Positions 44,697-54,089 of a stretch of 64,000 bases of DNA are shown one piece after another. Origin of the DNA: JAQVEM01 sp964556165 (GTDB taxonomy: Bacteria > Actinomycetota > Humimicrobiia > Humimicrobiales > Humimicrobiaceae); contig CAZKVH010000002.1 of the NCBI GenBank assembly GCA_964556165.1, positions 39,829 through 103,828 of the forward strand, given 5' to 3'. Each line of letters starts with the position of its first letter. Position 1 is the stretch's first letter. A program made the position numbers and the translations under genes. Under the pieces are notes generated by a model, which was not told where the DNA came from, ran no database searches, and worked only from the letters and a program-made list of their open reading frames with translations.

Positions 44697-47530
44697 TTAT
44701 CAGAGGTGCCAGAGAGCACAATTTAAAAGGAATAAACTTAAGGATTCCAAGAAATAAATTCATTGTATTTACAGGTGTAAGCGGTTCGGGTAAATCATCA
44801 CTGGCGTTTGATACCATTTATGCTGAAGGCCAGAGAAGGTATGTGGAATCTCTTTCTTCTTATGCAAGACAATTTCTCGGTCAGATGGAAAAACCTGATG
44901 TAGATATGATAGAGGGTCTTTCACCTGCAGTATCCATAAATCAGAAAGGCGTTTCCAAAAATCCCAGGTCCACTGTGGGTACCATTACTGAAATATATGA
45001 TTACCTGAGGGTTCTCTATGCAAGGATTGGAATTCCATATTGTCCTGTGTGTGGAAAGCGCATAACCAGGCAGACAGTGGACCAGATGGTTGACAGGGTT
45101 ATGGAATTGCCGGATGGGACAAAATTTCAGGTTCTTGCTCCTATTATAAGGGGTAGAAAAGGCGAATATATAAAAACTTTTGAGAATATAAAAAACAACG
45201 GTTACGCAAGAGTAAGGATAGATAGTGAAGTTTATGAGCTGGACGGTGACTTCGACTTTCAACTGGATAAAAACAAAAAACATGATATAGAAATTGTAGT
45301 GGATAGATTAAAGGTGAAGCCCGAGATAAGGAAAAGACTTTCAGAAGATATTGAAATATCACTTAAGGAAAGCAGTGGCATTGCTTATATTCAATTGATG
45401 GAATCAGGAAAAATAATGAGGTTTTCAGAGAATTTTTCCTGCGTTGAATGCGGAATAGATTTTGAAGAAATTACCCCAAGGATGTTTTCTTTTAATAGTC
45501 CTTATGGAGCCTGCAAGGAATGTGGTGGTCTGGGTATAAGTAAAGATATAGACCCGGATTTGATTGTGGAACACCCCGAATTAAGCATAATGGATGGCGC
45601 TATTCCTTTTTTCAGAATGGGGTACTCAAACTATTATTCAAAGCTGATGGTAAGCCTTGCACGTGAATATAATTTTGACCTGAATAAGCCTTATAAAGAA
45701 CTTGATGAGTCGATAAAGAAAACATTGCTGTATGGTTCCGATGGTAGAAAAATAAAAATCAGCTATATAAATCACAGGGGACAGCCGAGGCACTATTATT
45801 TAAAATTTGAGGGTCTTATAAATAATTTAAGCAGGAGATATCTTGAAACTGAATCCGAGGAACAGAGAGCTAAAATAGAGAAAATGATAAGTAGCAGGCC
45901 ATGTAAAGCATGCAATGGAAAGAGATTAAGACCCGAGAGTCTTGCAGTAAAGATTAATTCATTATCAATAGCAGATTTTTGTGAAAAGACAATTGAGGAA
46001 GAAATAAAATTCCTGGTGTCTCTTAAGTTATCCGAAAGAGAGAAATTAATCGGGGAGAGATTAATAAAGGAAATTATTGAAAGGTTAAATTTTTTAAAGG
46101 ATGTGGGTCTTGGTTATCTTACTCTGGATAGGAAGTCAAGCACTTTGTCAGGAGGGGAATCTCAGAGAATAAGACTGGCTACCCAGATAGGTTCCGGGCT
46201 TGTGGGAGTTTTATATATACTGGATGAACCAAGCATAGGTCTCCACCAGAGAGATAATAAAAAATTAATAGATGCCTTAAAAAGACTCAGGGATCTGGGT
46301 AATACGATAATAGTTATAGAGCATGACGAGGAAACCATCAGGAATGCCGATTTTGTAGTCGACATTGGCCCGGGTGCAGGGATACATGGGGGGAAGATTG
46401 TTTTCAGTGGAAAAATAGATGGGATACTTAATTGTGGTGACTCTATTACGGGAAAATATTTAAGTGGTGAAAAATCTATACCAATCCCGGAAGAAAGAAG
46501 AAAGGGAAACGGAAAATATATAATTATTAAAGGAGCGAGGGAACATAATTTAAAAAACATAGATGTAAGGATTGATATCGGTAAATTTATAGCAGTAACT
46601 GGGGTTTCAGGCTCTGGTAAGAGTACGTTAATTAACGAGATTCTATATCCATCTATGTCTAATTTACTTATGAAGACAAGATATTACACCGGCAAGCATG
46701 ATGGAATTCTTAATTATATGAATTTTGATAGAGTAATTGTTATTGACCAGTCACCGATAGGGAGAACACCCAGGTCTAATCCTGCGACATATACAGGTGT
46801 CTTTACTTATATAAGAGAATTATTCTCAAAAACACATGATGCAAGGATGAGGGGATATAAGCCGGGAAGGTTTAGTTTTAACGTGAAGGGAGGAAGATGT
46901 GAATATTGCAATGGTGATGGATATATTAAGATAGAGATGCATTTTCTTCCGGATATTTATGTTCCATGCGAGGTTTGCAAGGGTAAGAGATTTAACCGGG
47001 AAACTCTCGAGATAAAATATAAAGGCAAAAATATTGATGATGTTTTAAATATGACTGTCGAGGAAGCGATGAATTTCTTTGAAAGTATTCCTATGATAAG
47101 TAGAAAACTTAGGTTGATAAGTGAGGTAGGTCTTGGGTATATAAAACTGGGCCAGCCTTCGACTACTTTATCAGGTGGTGAGGCTCAAAGGGTAAAGCTT
47201 TCAACAGAACTTTCAAAAAAGAGTACGGGTAATACCCTATACCTGCTGGATGAGCCAACTACAGGTTTGCATTTTGATGATATAAGTAAGTTGATTTCGG
47301 TTCTGGAGAGATTGGTTGATGCAGGCAATACGGTGCTTGTGATAGAACATAATATGGAAGTGATAAAAAACGCTGATTATATTATTGACCTCGGACCGGA
47401 AGGTGGCGATAAGGGAGGAAGGATTGTTGCCTGCGGAACTCCGGAGGAAGTAGCTGAGAATGAAAATTCATATACGGGTAAATTTATAAAGATGTACATG
47501 GATAGAAAAATAGCGAGAGAAGCTTTATGA
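44681..47530 (+). CDS. uvrA: Excinuclease ABC subunit A
   Basis: Damage-recognition ATPase, 949 residues. Two ABC modules: Walker A GVSGSGKSSLAFD (about 31) and GVSGSGKSTLINEIL (about 641), signatures LSGGESQRIRLA and LSGGEAQRVKLS. Zinc modules: CPVCGKR, CVECGIDF/CKECGG, CKAC, and CEYCNGDGYIKIEMHF with CEVCKGKRF. Overlaps uvrB upstream and uvrC downstream (ATGA), so the three are translationally coupled. Confidence 0.97.
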   Translation: MEEEIIIRGAREHNLKGINLRIPRNKFIVFTGVSGSGKSSLAFDTIYAEGQRRYVESLSSYARQFLGQMEKPDVDMIEGLSPAVSINQKGVSKNPRSTVGTITEIYDYLRVLYARIGIPYCPVCGKRITRQTVDQMVDRVMELPDGTKFQVLAPIIRGRKGEYIKTFENIKNNGYARVRIDSEVYELDGDFDFQLDKNKKHDIEIVVDRLKVKPEIRKRLSEDIEISLKESSGIAYIQLMESGKIMRFSENFSCVECGIDFEEITPRMFSFNSPYGACKECGGLGISKDIDPDLIVEHPELSIMDGAIPFFRMGYSNYYSKLMVSLAREYNFDLNKPYKELDESIKKTLLYGSDGRKIKISYINHRGQPRHYYLKFEGLINNLSRRYLETESEEQRAKIEKMISSRPCKACNGKRLRPESLAVKINSLSIADFCEKTIEEEIKFLVSLKLSEREKLIGERLIKEIIERLNFLKDVGLGYLTLDRKSSTLSGGESQRIRLATQIGSGLVGVLYILDEPSIGLHQRDNKKLIDALKRLRDLGNTIIVIEHDEETIRNADFVVDIGPGAGIHGGKIVFSGKIDGILNCGDSITGKYLSGEKSIPIPEERRKGNGKYIIIKGAREHNLKNIDVRIDIGKFIAVTGVSGSGKSTLINEILYPSMSNLLMKTRYYTGKHDGILNYMNFDRVIVIDQSPIGRTPRSNPATYTGVFTYIRELFSKTHDARMRGYKPGRFSFNVKGGRCEYCNGDGYIKIEMHFLPDIYVPCEVCKGKRFNRETLEIKYKGKNIDDVLNMTVEEAMNFFESIPMISRKLRLISEVGLGYIKLGQPSTTLSGGEAQRVKLSTELSKKSTGNTLYLLDEPTTGLHFDDISKLISVLERLVDAGNTVLVIEHNMEVIKNADYIIDLGPEGGDKGGRIVACGTPEEVAENENSYTGKFIKMYMDRKIAREAL

Positions 47531-49434
47531 GAAATAATACGCTGGCAGTTAATAAAAAAAAGGATAAGGTAAGTAAAAAAGAATGGGAAATAAAGGAAAT
47601 CTTAGAGATAATTCCCAGAAAACCCGGTGTATATATTTTTAAAGATTCTAATGATAGTATAATTTATATAGGAAAGGCAAAGAATCTATTTAACAGGGTA
47701 AGAAGTTATTTTCATTACAAATCAAAATATTTATTATATTCAAAACCTCCGGACTTTGTAAACAAAATCCATTCAATAGATTATCTGGTTACAGATAATG
47801 AAACTGAAGCGCTGATACTTGAAAGTAGTCTTATTAAAAAAAACAAACCCAGATATAACATAGATTTAAAGGACGATAAAAGTTACCCCTTTATTGCAGT
47901 AACTGTTAATGAGGAGTTTCCGAGAGTTTTTTTGACGAGAAATAGGAATATCTCAGGTGCAAAATATTTTGGCCCGTATACAAATGCAAATGCCGTTAGA
48001 AAGACAGTTGAATATTTAAGAAAGGCTTTTAAGATAAGGGATTGCAAGAGGGCGCTTCCAGGAAGGGGAGCCGGCAAACCCTGTCTTAGCTATTATATTA
48101 ATTTATGTTCAGCGCCATGTATTGGTAATATAAAAAAAGAAGAATATCGTAAGGATATTGAGCTAATAATTTTATTCTTGAAAGGAAAAAATAAAAATAT
48201 TATTGATAGGTTGAATTACGAAATGGATAAGTATTCAGCAGAAATGGAATTTGAAAAGGCAGCAGATGTAAGGGATAAAATAGTTAATATAAACAGGTTA
48301 TGGGAAAACCAGAAGATTTTTTTTAAAGGCGGAAGTAAATGGGATTTTATAACTGTTGCAAAAGATCTGGATTATGCTGTTGTGAGTTTGTTTACTTACA
48401 GGGCAGGCGAACTTGTGCTGGTGAATAATTTTACTTTAGGCAATACAGATTATTTTGATGAAAAAGAGATATTATCTGCATTTGTAAGGGATTATTATGC
48501 CAATCTTGACGAAATTCCGGACAAAGTTTACTGTCAGGCTGAAGTTGAAAACTTAAAATTAATGGAAAAATGGTTAAGCAGGAAGGCGGGCAGAAAGGTC
48601 GGGATTATGGTCCCGAAAATTGGAGATAAAAAGAGAATAATGGAAATGGCATTAAAAAATTCAATCCTTTATATTGAGAAAAAAAAGTTTGAAAAAGGCA
48701 GAGAGAAAAGTGAAATTTACATAGAATCACTGAATTTAAAAAAATTACTAGGTCTGAAAAACATTCCACTAAAGATAGAATGTTATGATATTTCTAATTT
48801 AAAAAGCTCATTTCCTGTAGGCTCTATTTCAGTTGCAGTGGGTGGTAAAATTTCTAACGATAAATTCAGGCATTTTAAAATAAAAAATGTTGAGGGCCAG
48901 GATGATTGCAGGATGATTGCTGAAGTGGTAACAAGGCGGCTAAGGTATCTAAAGAATATTTCAGCTATGAAGGAAAATTTAAAAAAGGAAGATATTTTTT
49001 ACCAGAAGCCGGATTTAATAGTAATTGATGGTGGAAAGGCTCAATATAACACAGTAAGAAATATATTAATTAAAGAACTGATAGAAGATATAGATGTGAT
49101 AAGTATCGCGAAGAAAGAGGAAGTTATTTTTTGCGATAAATATCCTGATGGAATGAAGCTTGATTTAAGGGAAAGCTATGTTAGGATTTTAATTAAGGTA
49201 AGAGATGAAGCACACCGCTTTGCTGTTAAATATCACAGGCAATTAAGAGATAAAAATATGCTGAATTCAGTTTTTGATGGGATAAAAGGAATAGGAGAAA
49301 AGAAGAAGAGAATAATTATGGAAAGCAGCAATTCAATGGGGGAGTTAAAAAGTATGACCGTCAGGGATTTGACGGATATTAAAGGGATTGGTTATAAAGA
49401 TGCAGTTAAAATATATAGAAGTCTGCATGGTTAG
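47527..49434 (+). CDS. uvrC: Excinuclease ABC subunit C
   Basis: Makes both incisions in excision repair, 635 residues. The N-terminal GIY-YIG nuclease has PGVYIFKDSNDSIIYIGKAKN (split at 37-57); UVR motif EMEFEKAADVRDKI; RNase H-like domain with catalytic Asp in YDISNLKSSFPVGS, VIDGGKAQ and RDEAHRFAV; HhH motifs at the end (GIKGIGEKKKR, DIKGIGYKDA). Overlaps uvrA by four bases. Confidence 0.96.
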   Translation: MRNNTLAVNKKKDKVSKKEWEIKEILEIIPRKPGVYIFKDSNDSIIYIGKAKNLFNRVRSYFHYKSKYLLYSKPPDFVNKIHSIDYLVTDNETEALILESSLIKKNKPRYNIDLKDDKSYPFIAVTVNEEFPRVFLTRNRNISGAKYFGPYTNANAVRKTVEYLRKAFKIRDCKRALPGRGAGKPCLSYYINLCSAPCIGNIKKEEYRKDIELIILFLKGKNKNIIDRLNYEMDKYSAEMEFEKAADVRDKIVNINRLWENQKIFFKGGSKWDFITVAKDLDYAVVSLFTYRAGELVLVNNFTLGNTDYFDEKEILSAFVRDYYANLDEIPDKVYCQAEVENLKLMEKWLSRKAGRKVGIMVPKIGDKKRIMEMALKNSILYIEKKKFEKGREKSEIYIESLNLKKLLGLKNIPLKIECYDISNLKSSFPVGSISVAVGGKISNDKFRHFKIKNVEGQDDCRMIAEVVTRRLRYLKNISAMKENLKKEDIFYQKPDLIVIDGGKAQYNTVRNILIKELIEDIDVISIAKKEEVIFCDKYPDGMKLDLRESYVRILIKVRDEAHRFAVKYHRQLRDKNMLNSVFDGIKGIGEKKKRIIMESSNSMGELKSMTVRDLTDIKGIGYKDAVKIYRSLHG

Positions 49435-49449
49435 AGGCAGGTGGTTTGT

Positions 49450-49824
49450 TTGTTAAGGTGGATACTGGACTGGGTTATTCTAACTTTTTCAATTTCAGTA
49501 GCGTCTTACTTTCTCCCTTTTATATATATCTCGGGCGAGGCTACATGGGAAAGGATAAAGATAGCTTTTATAGCCGGACTGGTGCTTGGATTATTTAATT
49601 TAATTGTAAAACCAATTATTAAGATTTTTTCACTTCCTATAAATATTTTAACTCTCGGACTTTTTAATATTATTATAAATGCCGGTATGCTATGGCTTGT
49701 GGATTTAATTATTAAAGGGCTTGAAATTGAAGGGTTCTGGGGGTATGTATGGAGCTCTCTCGTTATTAGCATAATAAGCATAATTGTTTCAAAAGTAATA
49801 TTTTATAAGGAAAAAAAACAGTAA
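49450..49824 (+). CDS. Small four-helix membrane protein (phage holin superfamily IV / YvlD-like)
   Basis: About 124 residues with four hydrophobic segments; AGLVLGLFNLIVKPIIKIFSLPINILTLGLFN is the recognisable family core (split over residues 42-73). Despite the family name this is a housekeeping membrane protein common in Gram-positives, not prophage; its function is unclear. TTG 49450 is favoured because AGGTGG lies 5 nt upstream; GTG 49441 overlaps that site. Six or more nt after uvrC and 44 nt before rapZ, so in the same operon. Confidence 0.8.
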   Translation: MLRWILDWVILTFSISVASYFLPFIYISGEATWERIKIAFIAGLVLGLFNLIVKPIIKIFSLPINILTLGLFNIIINAGMLWLVDLIIKGLEIEGFWGYVWSSLVISIISIIVSKVIFYKEKKQ

Positions 49825-49868
49825 AAAGATTAAAATAGATATAAGATTGAAATGAATATTGATGCAAC

Positions 49869-50765
49869 ATGAATTTAAAGAAAGAAAAAATAAATAATGA
49901 AGTAAACGTTGTTATAATTACAGGGCTGTCAGGAGCAGGCAAGACTGAGGCTCTTAAGTATTTTGAGGACGCGGGATACTATTGTATAGATAATCTGCCG
50001 GTGCATCTTTTACTGAATCTTATCGATTATTTTTCTATTGAAAACAGGGATATTAAAAATATTGCTTTTGCAATAGACCTGAGAAGCAGCAATTTTTTTG
50101 AAGAGATTTATAAAACTCTCGATGAGCTTGACAAAAGAAAAGTAAAATACAGAATTTTATTTCTGGAAGCTTCTAAAAGCGTGATAGTAAAAAGATATTC
50201 ACTTACAAGAAGGAAACACCCACTGGTTAGAGACGGGAATCTTTCAGGCGGAATTGAAATTGAGATTGAAAAAATGAGTAGATTAAGAGACATGGCTGAT
50301 GTAGTTATTGATACCTCATTATTAAATTCAAAGGAACTAAGAATTACCATAACAGACCGTATGATGAGCAATCTGGAAAAAAGCGCGTTAATGCAAATAT
50401 CAATTAACTCCTTTGGTTATAAATACGGAGTTCCCGAGAATATGGATATTGTGATGGATGTCAGGTTTCTGCCCAATCCATTTTATGATGAAGAGCTAAA
50501 GTATCTGGATGGAAAGAATAGCAAAGTTATAAAATTTGTATTATATAGAGATGAAACAAAAAAGTTTTTAAACATTTTTGAGAGGCTGCTGGATTTTCTA
50601 ATACCAAACTATATAGCGGAAGGTAAAAGCTATCTGGGGATTGCCATAGGTTGTACCGGTGGCAGGCACAGGTCAGTAGTTATATCAGATGAATTATATG
50701 AGTATTTGAAATCAAAAGGATACTCTGTAAAATTGTATCATAGAGATATTGACAGGGAGGAGTAA
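49869..50765 (+). CDS. rapZ: RNase adapter / nucleotide-binding protein RapZ (YvcJ)
   Basis: 298 residues. Walker A GLSGAGKTEALKYFEDAGYY, CIDNLPVHLL, and the C-terminal GCTGGRHRSVVISDEL characteristic of the family. Binds nucleotide and, in some bacteria, glucosamine-6-phosphate or small RNAs. In actinobacteria cofD/yvcK and whiA normally follow; here they are absent and gap comes next after a 198-nt gap. Confidence 0.94.
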   Translation: MNLKKEKINNEVNVVIITGLSGAGKTEALKYFEDAGYYCIDNLPVHLLLNLIDYFSIENRDIKNIAFAIDLRSSNFFEEIYKTLDELDKRKVKYRILFLEASKSVIVKRYSLTRRKHPLVRDGNLSGGIEIEIEKMSRLRDMADVVIDTSLLNSKELRITITDRMMSNLEKSALMQISINSFGYKYGVPENMDIVMDVRFLPNPFYDEELKYLDGKNSKVIKFVLYRDETKKFLNIFERLLDFLIPNYIAEGKSYLGIAIGCTGGRHRSVVISDELYEYLKSKGYSVKLYHRDIDREE

Positions 50766-50963
50766 TTTTTTAATTTTTTATATGATGTGTTCAATCTTAT
50801 ATACCTAATTCTTATACCAATTATTTTTAATGGTAAATGTTCTTTAATGATTTAAATAAATTTGTTAAAATTACACGGTTTATATTTTAGTAAAAATGAT
50901 TTATAGTATAATAAGTAACAACTTTGTAAATGCAAAAAATTTTAGAAAAGGAGAGATAAGTAA

Positions 50964-51977
50964 ATGGCTATAAAAGTAGGAATCAATGGTTTCGGGAGAA
51001 TTGGAAGACAATTTTTGAGGGCAAAAATTAAATATGACAGGAATAATGATATTGATATAGCTGGAATTAACGACCTTTATGAACCAAAAATTCTTGCGCA
51101 TCTTCTAAAGTACGACTCCGTATATGGGGTTCTTGATAGTGAGATTAAATCCGGAGATGATTATATAGAAGTTGATGGAGAAAAAATAAAAATTACCTCA
51201 CTGAAAGACCCTGCAGAACTTCCCTGGGGAGAGCTGGGAGTTGATGTTGTCCTGGAATCTACTGGAATATTCAGGGATAGAGAAGGTGCAGGTAAACATT
51301 TATCTGCCGGTGCGAAAAAAGTTATAATATCAGCGCCTGCAAAAGGTGATGGTGCAGATGTAACCATGGTTCTGGGTGTTAATAATGAAGCTTATGATAA
51401 AGATAAACATAAGATAATTTCAAATGCTTCCTGTACTACAAATGCTCTTGCTCCCGCATGCAAGGTTCTTAATGATAACTTTGTAATTAAGAGCGGTATT
51501 ATGACTACCATACATGCATATACTAATGACCAGAAAATACTTGACCTTCCTCATAAAGATTTAAGAAGGGCAAGGGCCGCTGCTCTGTCAGCTATACCAA
51601 CAAGTACAGGCGCAGCCAGTGCAATAGGGCTTGTTATACCTGAGCTAAACGGAAAAATGGACGGTGTTGCAATAAGAATTCCTGTACCGGTTGGTTCACT
51701 GGTAGATCTTAGCGTGGAAGTTGAGAAGGATTGTACAGTTGATGATATTAATGGTGCTTTTAAAGAAGCTTCGCTTCAACCCCGGTTTAAAGGTATTTTG
51801 AAATATTGTGAGGATCCTATAGTTTCTGTGGACGTTGTCGGGGATTCCTATTCGTCTATCTTTGATTCATTATCTACAATCAAAAAGGGTAATCTTGTAA
51901 AGGTTTTTGCATGGTATGACAATGAATGGGGCTATTCAAGCAGGCTTTATGATCTTGTTAATTATATTATGAAATAA
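50964..51977 (+). CDS. gap: Glyceraldehyde-3-phosphate dehydrogenase
   Basis: 337 residues. INGFGRIGRQFLRA, catalytic Cys in SNASCTTNALAP, and AWYDNEWGYS near the C-terminus. INDL after the second strand indicates NAD preference. A strong AAAAGGAGAG site precedes ATG 50964. First gene of gap-pgk-tpiA-gpmI-secG. Confidence 0.97.
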   Translation: MAIKVGINGFGRIGRQFLRAKIKYDRNNDIDIAGINDLYEPKILAHLLKYDSVYGVLDSEIKSGDDYIEVDGEKIKITSLKDPAELPWGELGVDVVLESTGIFRDREGAGKHLSAGAKKVIISAPAKGDGADVTMVLGVNNEAYDKDKHKIISNASCTTNALAPACKVLNDNFVIKSGIMTTIHAYTNDQKILDLPHKDLRRARAAALSAIPTSTGAASAIGLVIPELNGKMDGVAIRIPVPVGSLVDLSVEVEKDCTVDDINGAFKEASLQPRFKGILKYCEDPIVSVDVVGDSYSSIFDSLSTIKKGNLVKVFAWYDNEWGYSSRLYDLVNYIMK

Positions 51978-51998
51978 ATAACAGATTTGCTCGAAATG

Positions 51999-52036
51999 AT
52001 AAATAGCCGGGGTTTAAAAAAACCCCGGCTATTTAT
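51999..52036 (+). repeat. Perfect 17-bp palindromic hairpin between gap and pgk
   Basis: ATAAATAGCCGGGGTTT (51999-52015), loop AAAA, and its exact complement (52020-52036). No T-run follows, so it is not a classical terminator; it would protect the gap mRNA 3' end or reduce read-through to pgk, giving more Gap than Pgk. Confidence 0.7.
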
Positions 52037-52060
52037 AAAGTGAGGTTTTGGTGATTATAA

Positions 52061-53251
52061 ATGTTTAACAAAAAAACAATAGAAGATATTGAAGTAGGGA
52101 ATAAAAGAGTGCTCGTAAGGGTTGATTACAATGTCCCTCTTGATAATGAAATGAATGTTACAGATGACACCAGGATAAGGTTATCTTTGCCAACAATTAA
52201 ATATCTTCTGGGTAAAAACTCAAAAGTTATTTTAATGTCACATCTTGGAAGACCAGAGGGGATTGCTGAAGACAGGTTCAGGCTGGACCCTGCAGCAAAA
52301 AGATTGATGGAATTGTTAGGCATAAGAGTTAAAAAATTTAATGAAGTTTATTCTGAAGAGATAAAAGATTACATAAATAATGAAATGCATTATGGTGAAA
52401 TCGTAATGCTTGAGAATCTGAGATTTGATCCGGGTGAGAAAGAAAATGATGTTAAGTTCTCAAAATCGCTTGCCTCGCTGGCCGATGTTTATGTTAATGA
52501 TGCATTTGGAGCTGCTCACAGAGCTCATGCATCCGTAGAAGGAATAACAGGGTATCTTCCTGCAGTAGCCGGTTATTTAATGAGAAAGGAAGTTGAAGTT
52601 CTTAACTCTCTTCTGGAATCGCCCGAGAGACCTTTTTTAACAATTCTTGGTGGAAGTAAGGTTTCGGACAAGATAAAGGTTATTAAAAATTTACTGGGGA
52701 AGGTTGATAGCCTTGTGATTGGCGGAGGAATGAGCTACACTTTCTTGAAAGCACAGGGATATGAAATAGGCAAATCGATTTGTGAGGATGACCAGATTGA
52801 TTTTGCAAGAGAGATGATTTTACTTGCAGAAAAAAATAACATTAAACTGGTATTGCCTGTTGATATAGTGGTTTCGAGAGAGTTTGACAGTGAGGCTGAT
52901 AAAAAACTTGTTTCAATACAGTCTATACCAATAGACTGGATGGGCATGGATATTGGAGAAAGAAGTATAGAGCTTTTTAGAAATGAAATATTAGCTGCAA
53001 AGACTATATTCTGGAATGGTCCGGTTGGCGTTTTTGAGTGGGATAGATTTGCAAATGGAACTAAAAATATTGCTGGATTTGTTGCTGAAAGTCCTGCCAT
53101 TACTGTAGCAGGCGGTGGAGATACACTGGCTGCATTAAAGAAATATAAAGTTACCTCAAAATTTACACATGTGTCAAGTGGCGGTGGCGCTGCTATGGAA
53201 CTTCTTGAAGGTAAGGAATTACCAGGAGTGGCTTCTCTTTTAGATGCTTAG
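52061..53251 (+). CDS. pgk: Phosphoglycerate kinase
   Basis: 396 residues. RVDYNVPLDNEMNVTDDTRI, SHLGRPEG, the hinge and nucleotide site GGSKVSDKI, FWNGPVGVFEW, and C-terminal GGGDTLAA. Second step of the payoff phase after Gap. 61 nt before tpiA. Confidence 0.97.
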   Translation: MFNKKTIEDIEVGNKRVLVRVDYNVPLDNEMNVTDDTRIRLSLPTIKYLLGKNSKVILMSHLGRPEGIAEDRFRLDPAAKRLMELLGIRVKKFNEVYSEEIKDYINNEMHYGEIVMLENLRFDPGEKENDVKFSKSLASLADVYVNDAFGAAHRAHASVEGITGYLPAVAGYLMRKEVEVLNSLLESPERPFLTILGGSKVSDKIKVIKNLLGKVDSLVIGGGMSYTFLKAQGYEIGKSICEDDQIDFAREMILLAEKNNIKLVLPVDIVVSREFDSEADKKLVSIQSIPIDWMGMDIGERSIELFRNEILAAKTIFWNGPVGVFEWDRFANGTKNIAGFVAESPAITVAGGGDTLAALKKYKVTSKFTHVSSGGGAAMELLEGKELPGVASLLDA

Positions 53252-53312
53252 AAGTAGAAAATTTAATTTAAAAAATGAAATAAGCGTAAATTAATATGAA
53301 AGGAATTATATT

Positions 53313-54068
53313 ATGAGGGTACCTTTTATAGCTGGAAACTGGAAAATGAATATGACTCACGTTCAGGCTGCTACTTTTATGCAGGATCTAAAATATAAGT
53401 ATAAGAATAAAAATGATTGTGAAGTTGCAGTCTTCCCTCCTTTTACCGCACTGAAGAGTGTTAAAACTATTATTGATTCGGATAACCTTGATATAAAACT
53501 AGGGGCACAAAACATGCATTACGAATCATATGGCGCATTTACTGGTGAAATTTCACCTGAGATGTTGAAACAGCTGGGTGTTGAATACGTAATAATTGGT
53601 CATAGCGAGAGAAGACAATATTTTAACGATACAAATCAAATGGTTAACAAAAAGGTAAATGCGGCTTTTAAGAATAGTCTGAAGCCGGTTATGTGCATAG
53701 GTGAATCGCTGGAAATAAGGGAAAATGGTGAAGCAGAAGCTTTCGTAGTTAGCCAGTTACAGGAGTGTCTTGAGGGATTTGATAATGAGGATATTGTAAA
53801 AATCACAATAGCATATGAACCAATATGGGCAATTGGGACAGGAAGAACGGCAACAGCAAATGATGCAAATAATATGTGTATGAGTATAAGAAAAAAAATA
53901 GAAGAGTTATATAACAAAGGTGTTTCTGATACCGTCAGGATTTTATATGGTGGTTCTGTAAAACCTTCAAATATAATGGAGCTAATGGATATGCCGGATA
54001 TTGATGGAGCGCTGGTAGGTGGCGCAAGTTTAAAGGTGAATGACTTTGTAGAGATAATTAATTATTAG
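53313..54068 (+). CDS. tpiA: Triose-phosphate isomerase
   Basis: 251 residues. GNWKMN with catalytic Lys13, IGHSERR with His, AYEPIWAIGTGRTAT with catalytic Glu, LYGGSVKPSN phosphate loop. AAAGGAATT ribosome site before ATG 53313. Confidence 0.97.
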   Translation: MRVPFIAGNWKMNMTHVQAATFMQDLKYKYKNKNDCEVAVFPPFTALKSVKTIIDSDNLDIKLGAQNMHYESYGAFTGEISPEMLKQLGVEYVIIGHSERRQYFNDTNQMVNKKVNAAFKNSLKPVMCIGESLEIRENGEAEAFVVSQLQECLEGFDNEDIVKITIAYEPIWAIGTGRTATANDANNMCMSIRKKIEELYNKGVSDTVRILYGGSVKPSNIMELMDMPDIDGALVGGASLKVNDFVEIINY

Positions 54069-54089
54069 GATGAAACGAGAGAAAAATTA

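Noticed and set aside
49450..49824. Prophage marker (holin family name)
   Set aside because: Superfamily IV holin-like proteins are common chromosomal membrane proteins, and no other phage gene is nearby.
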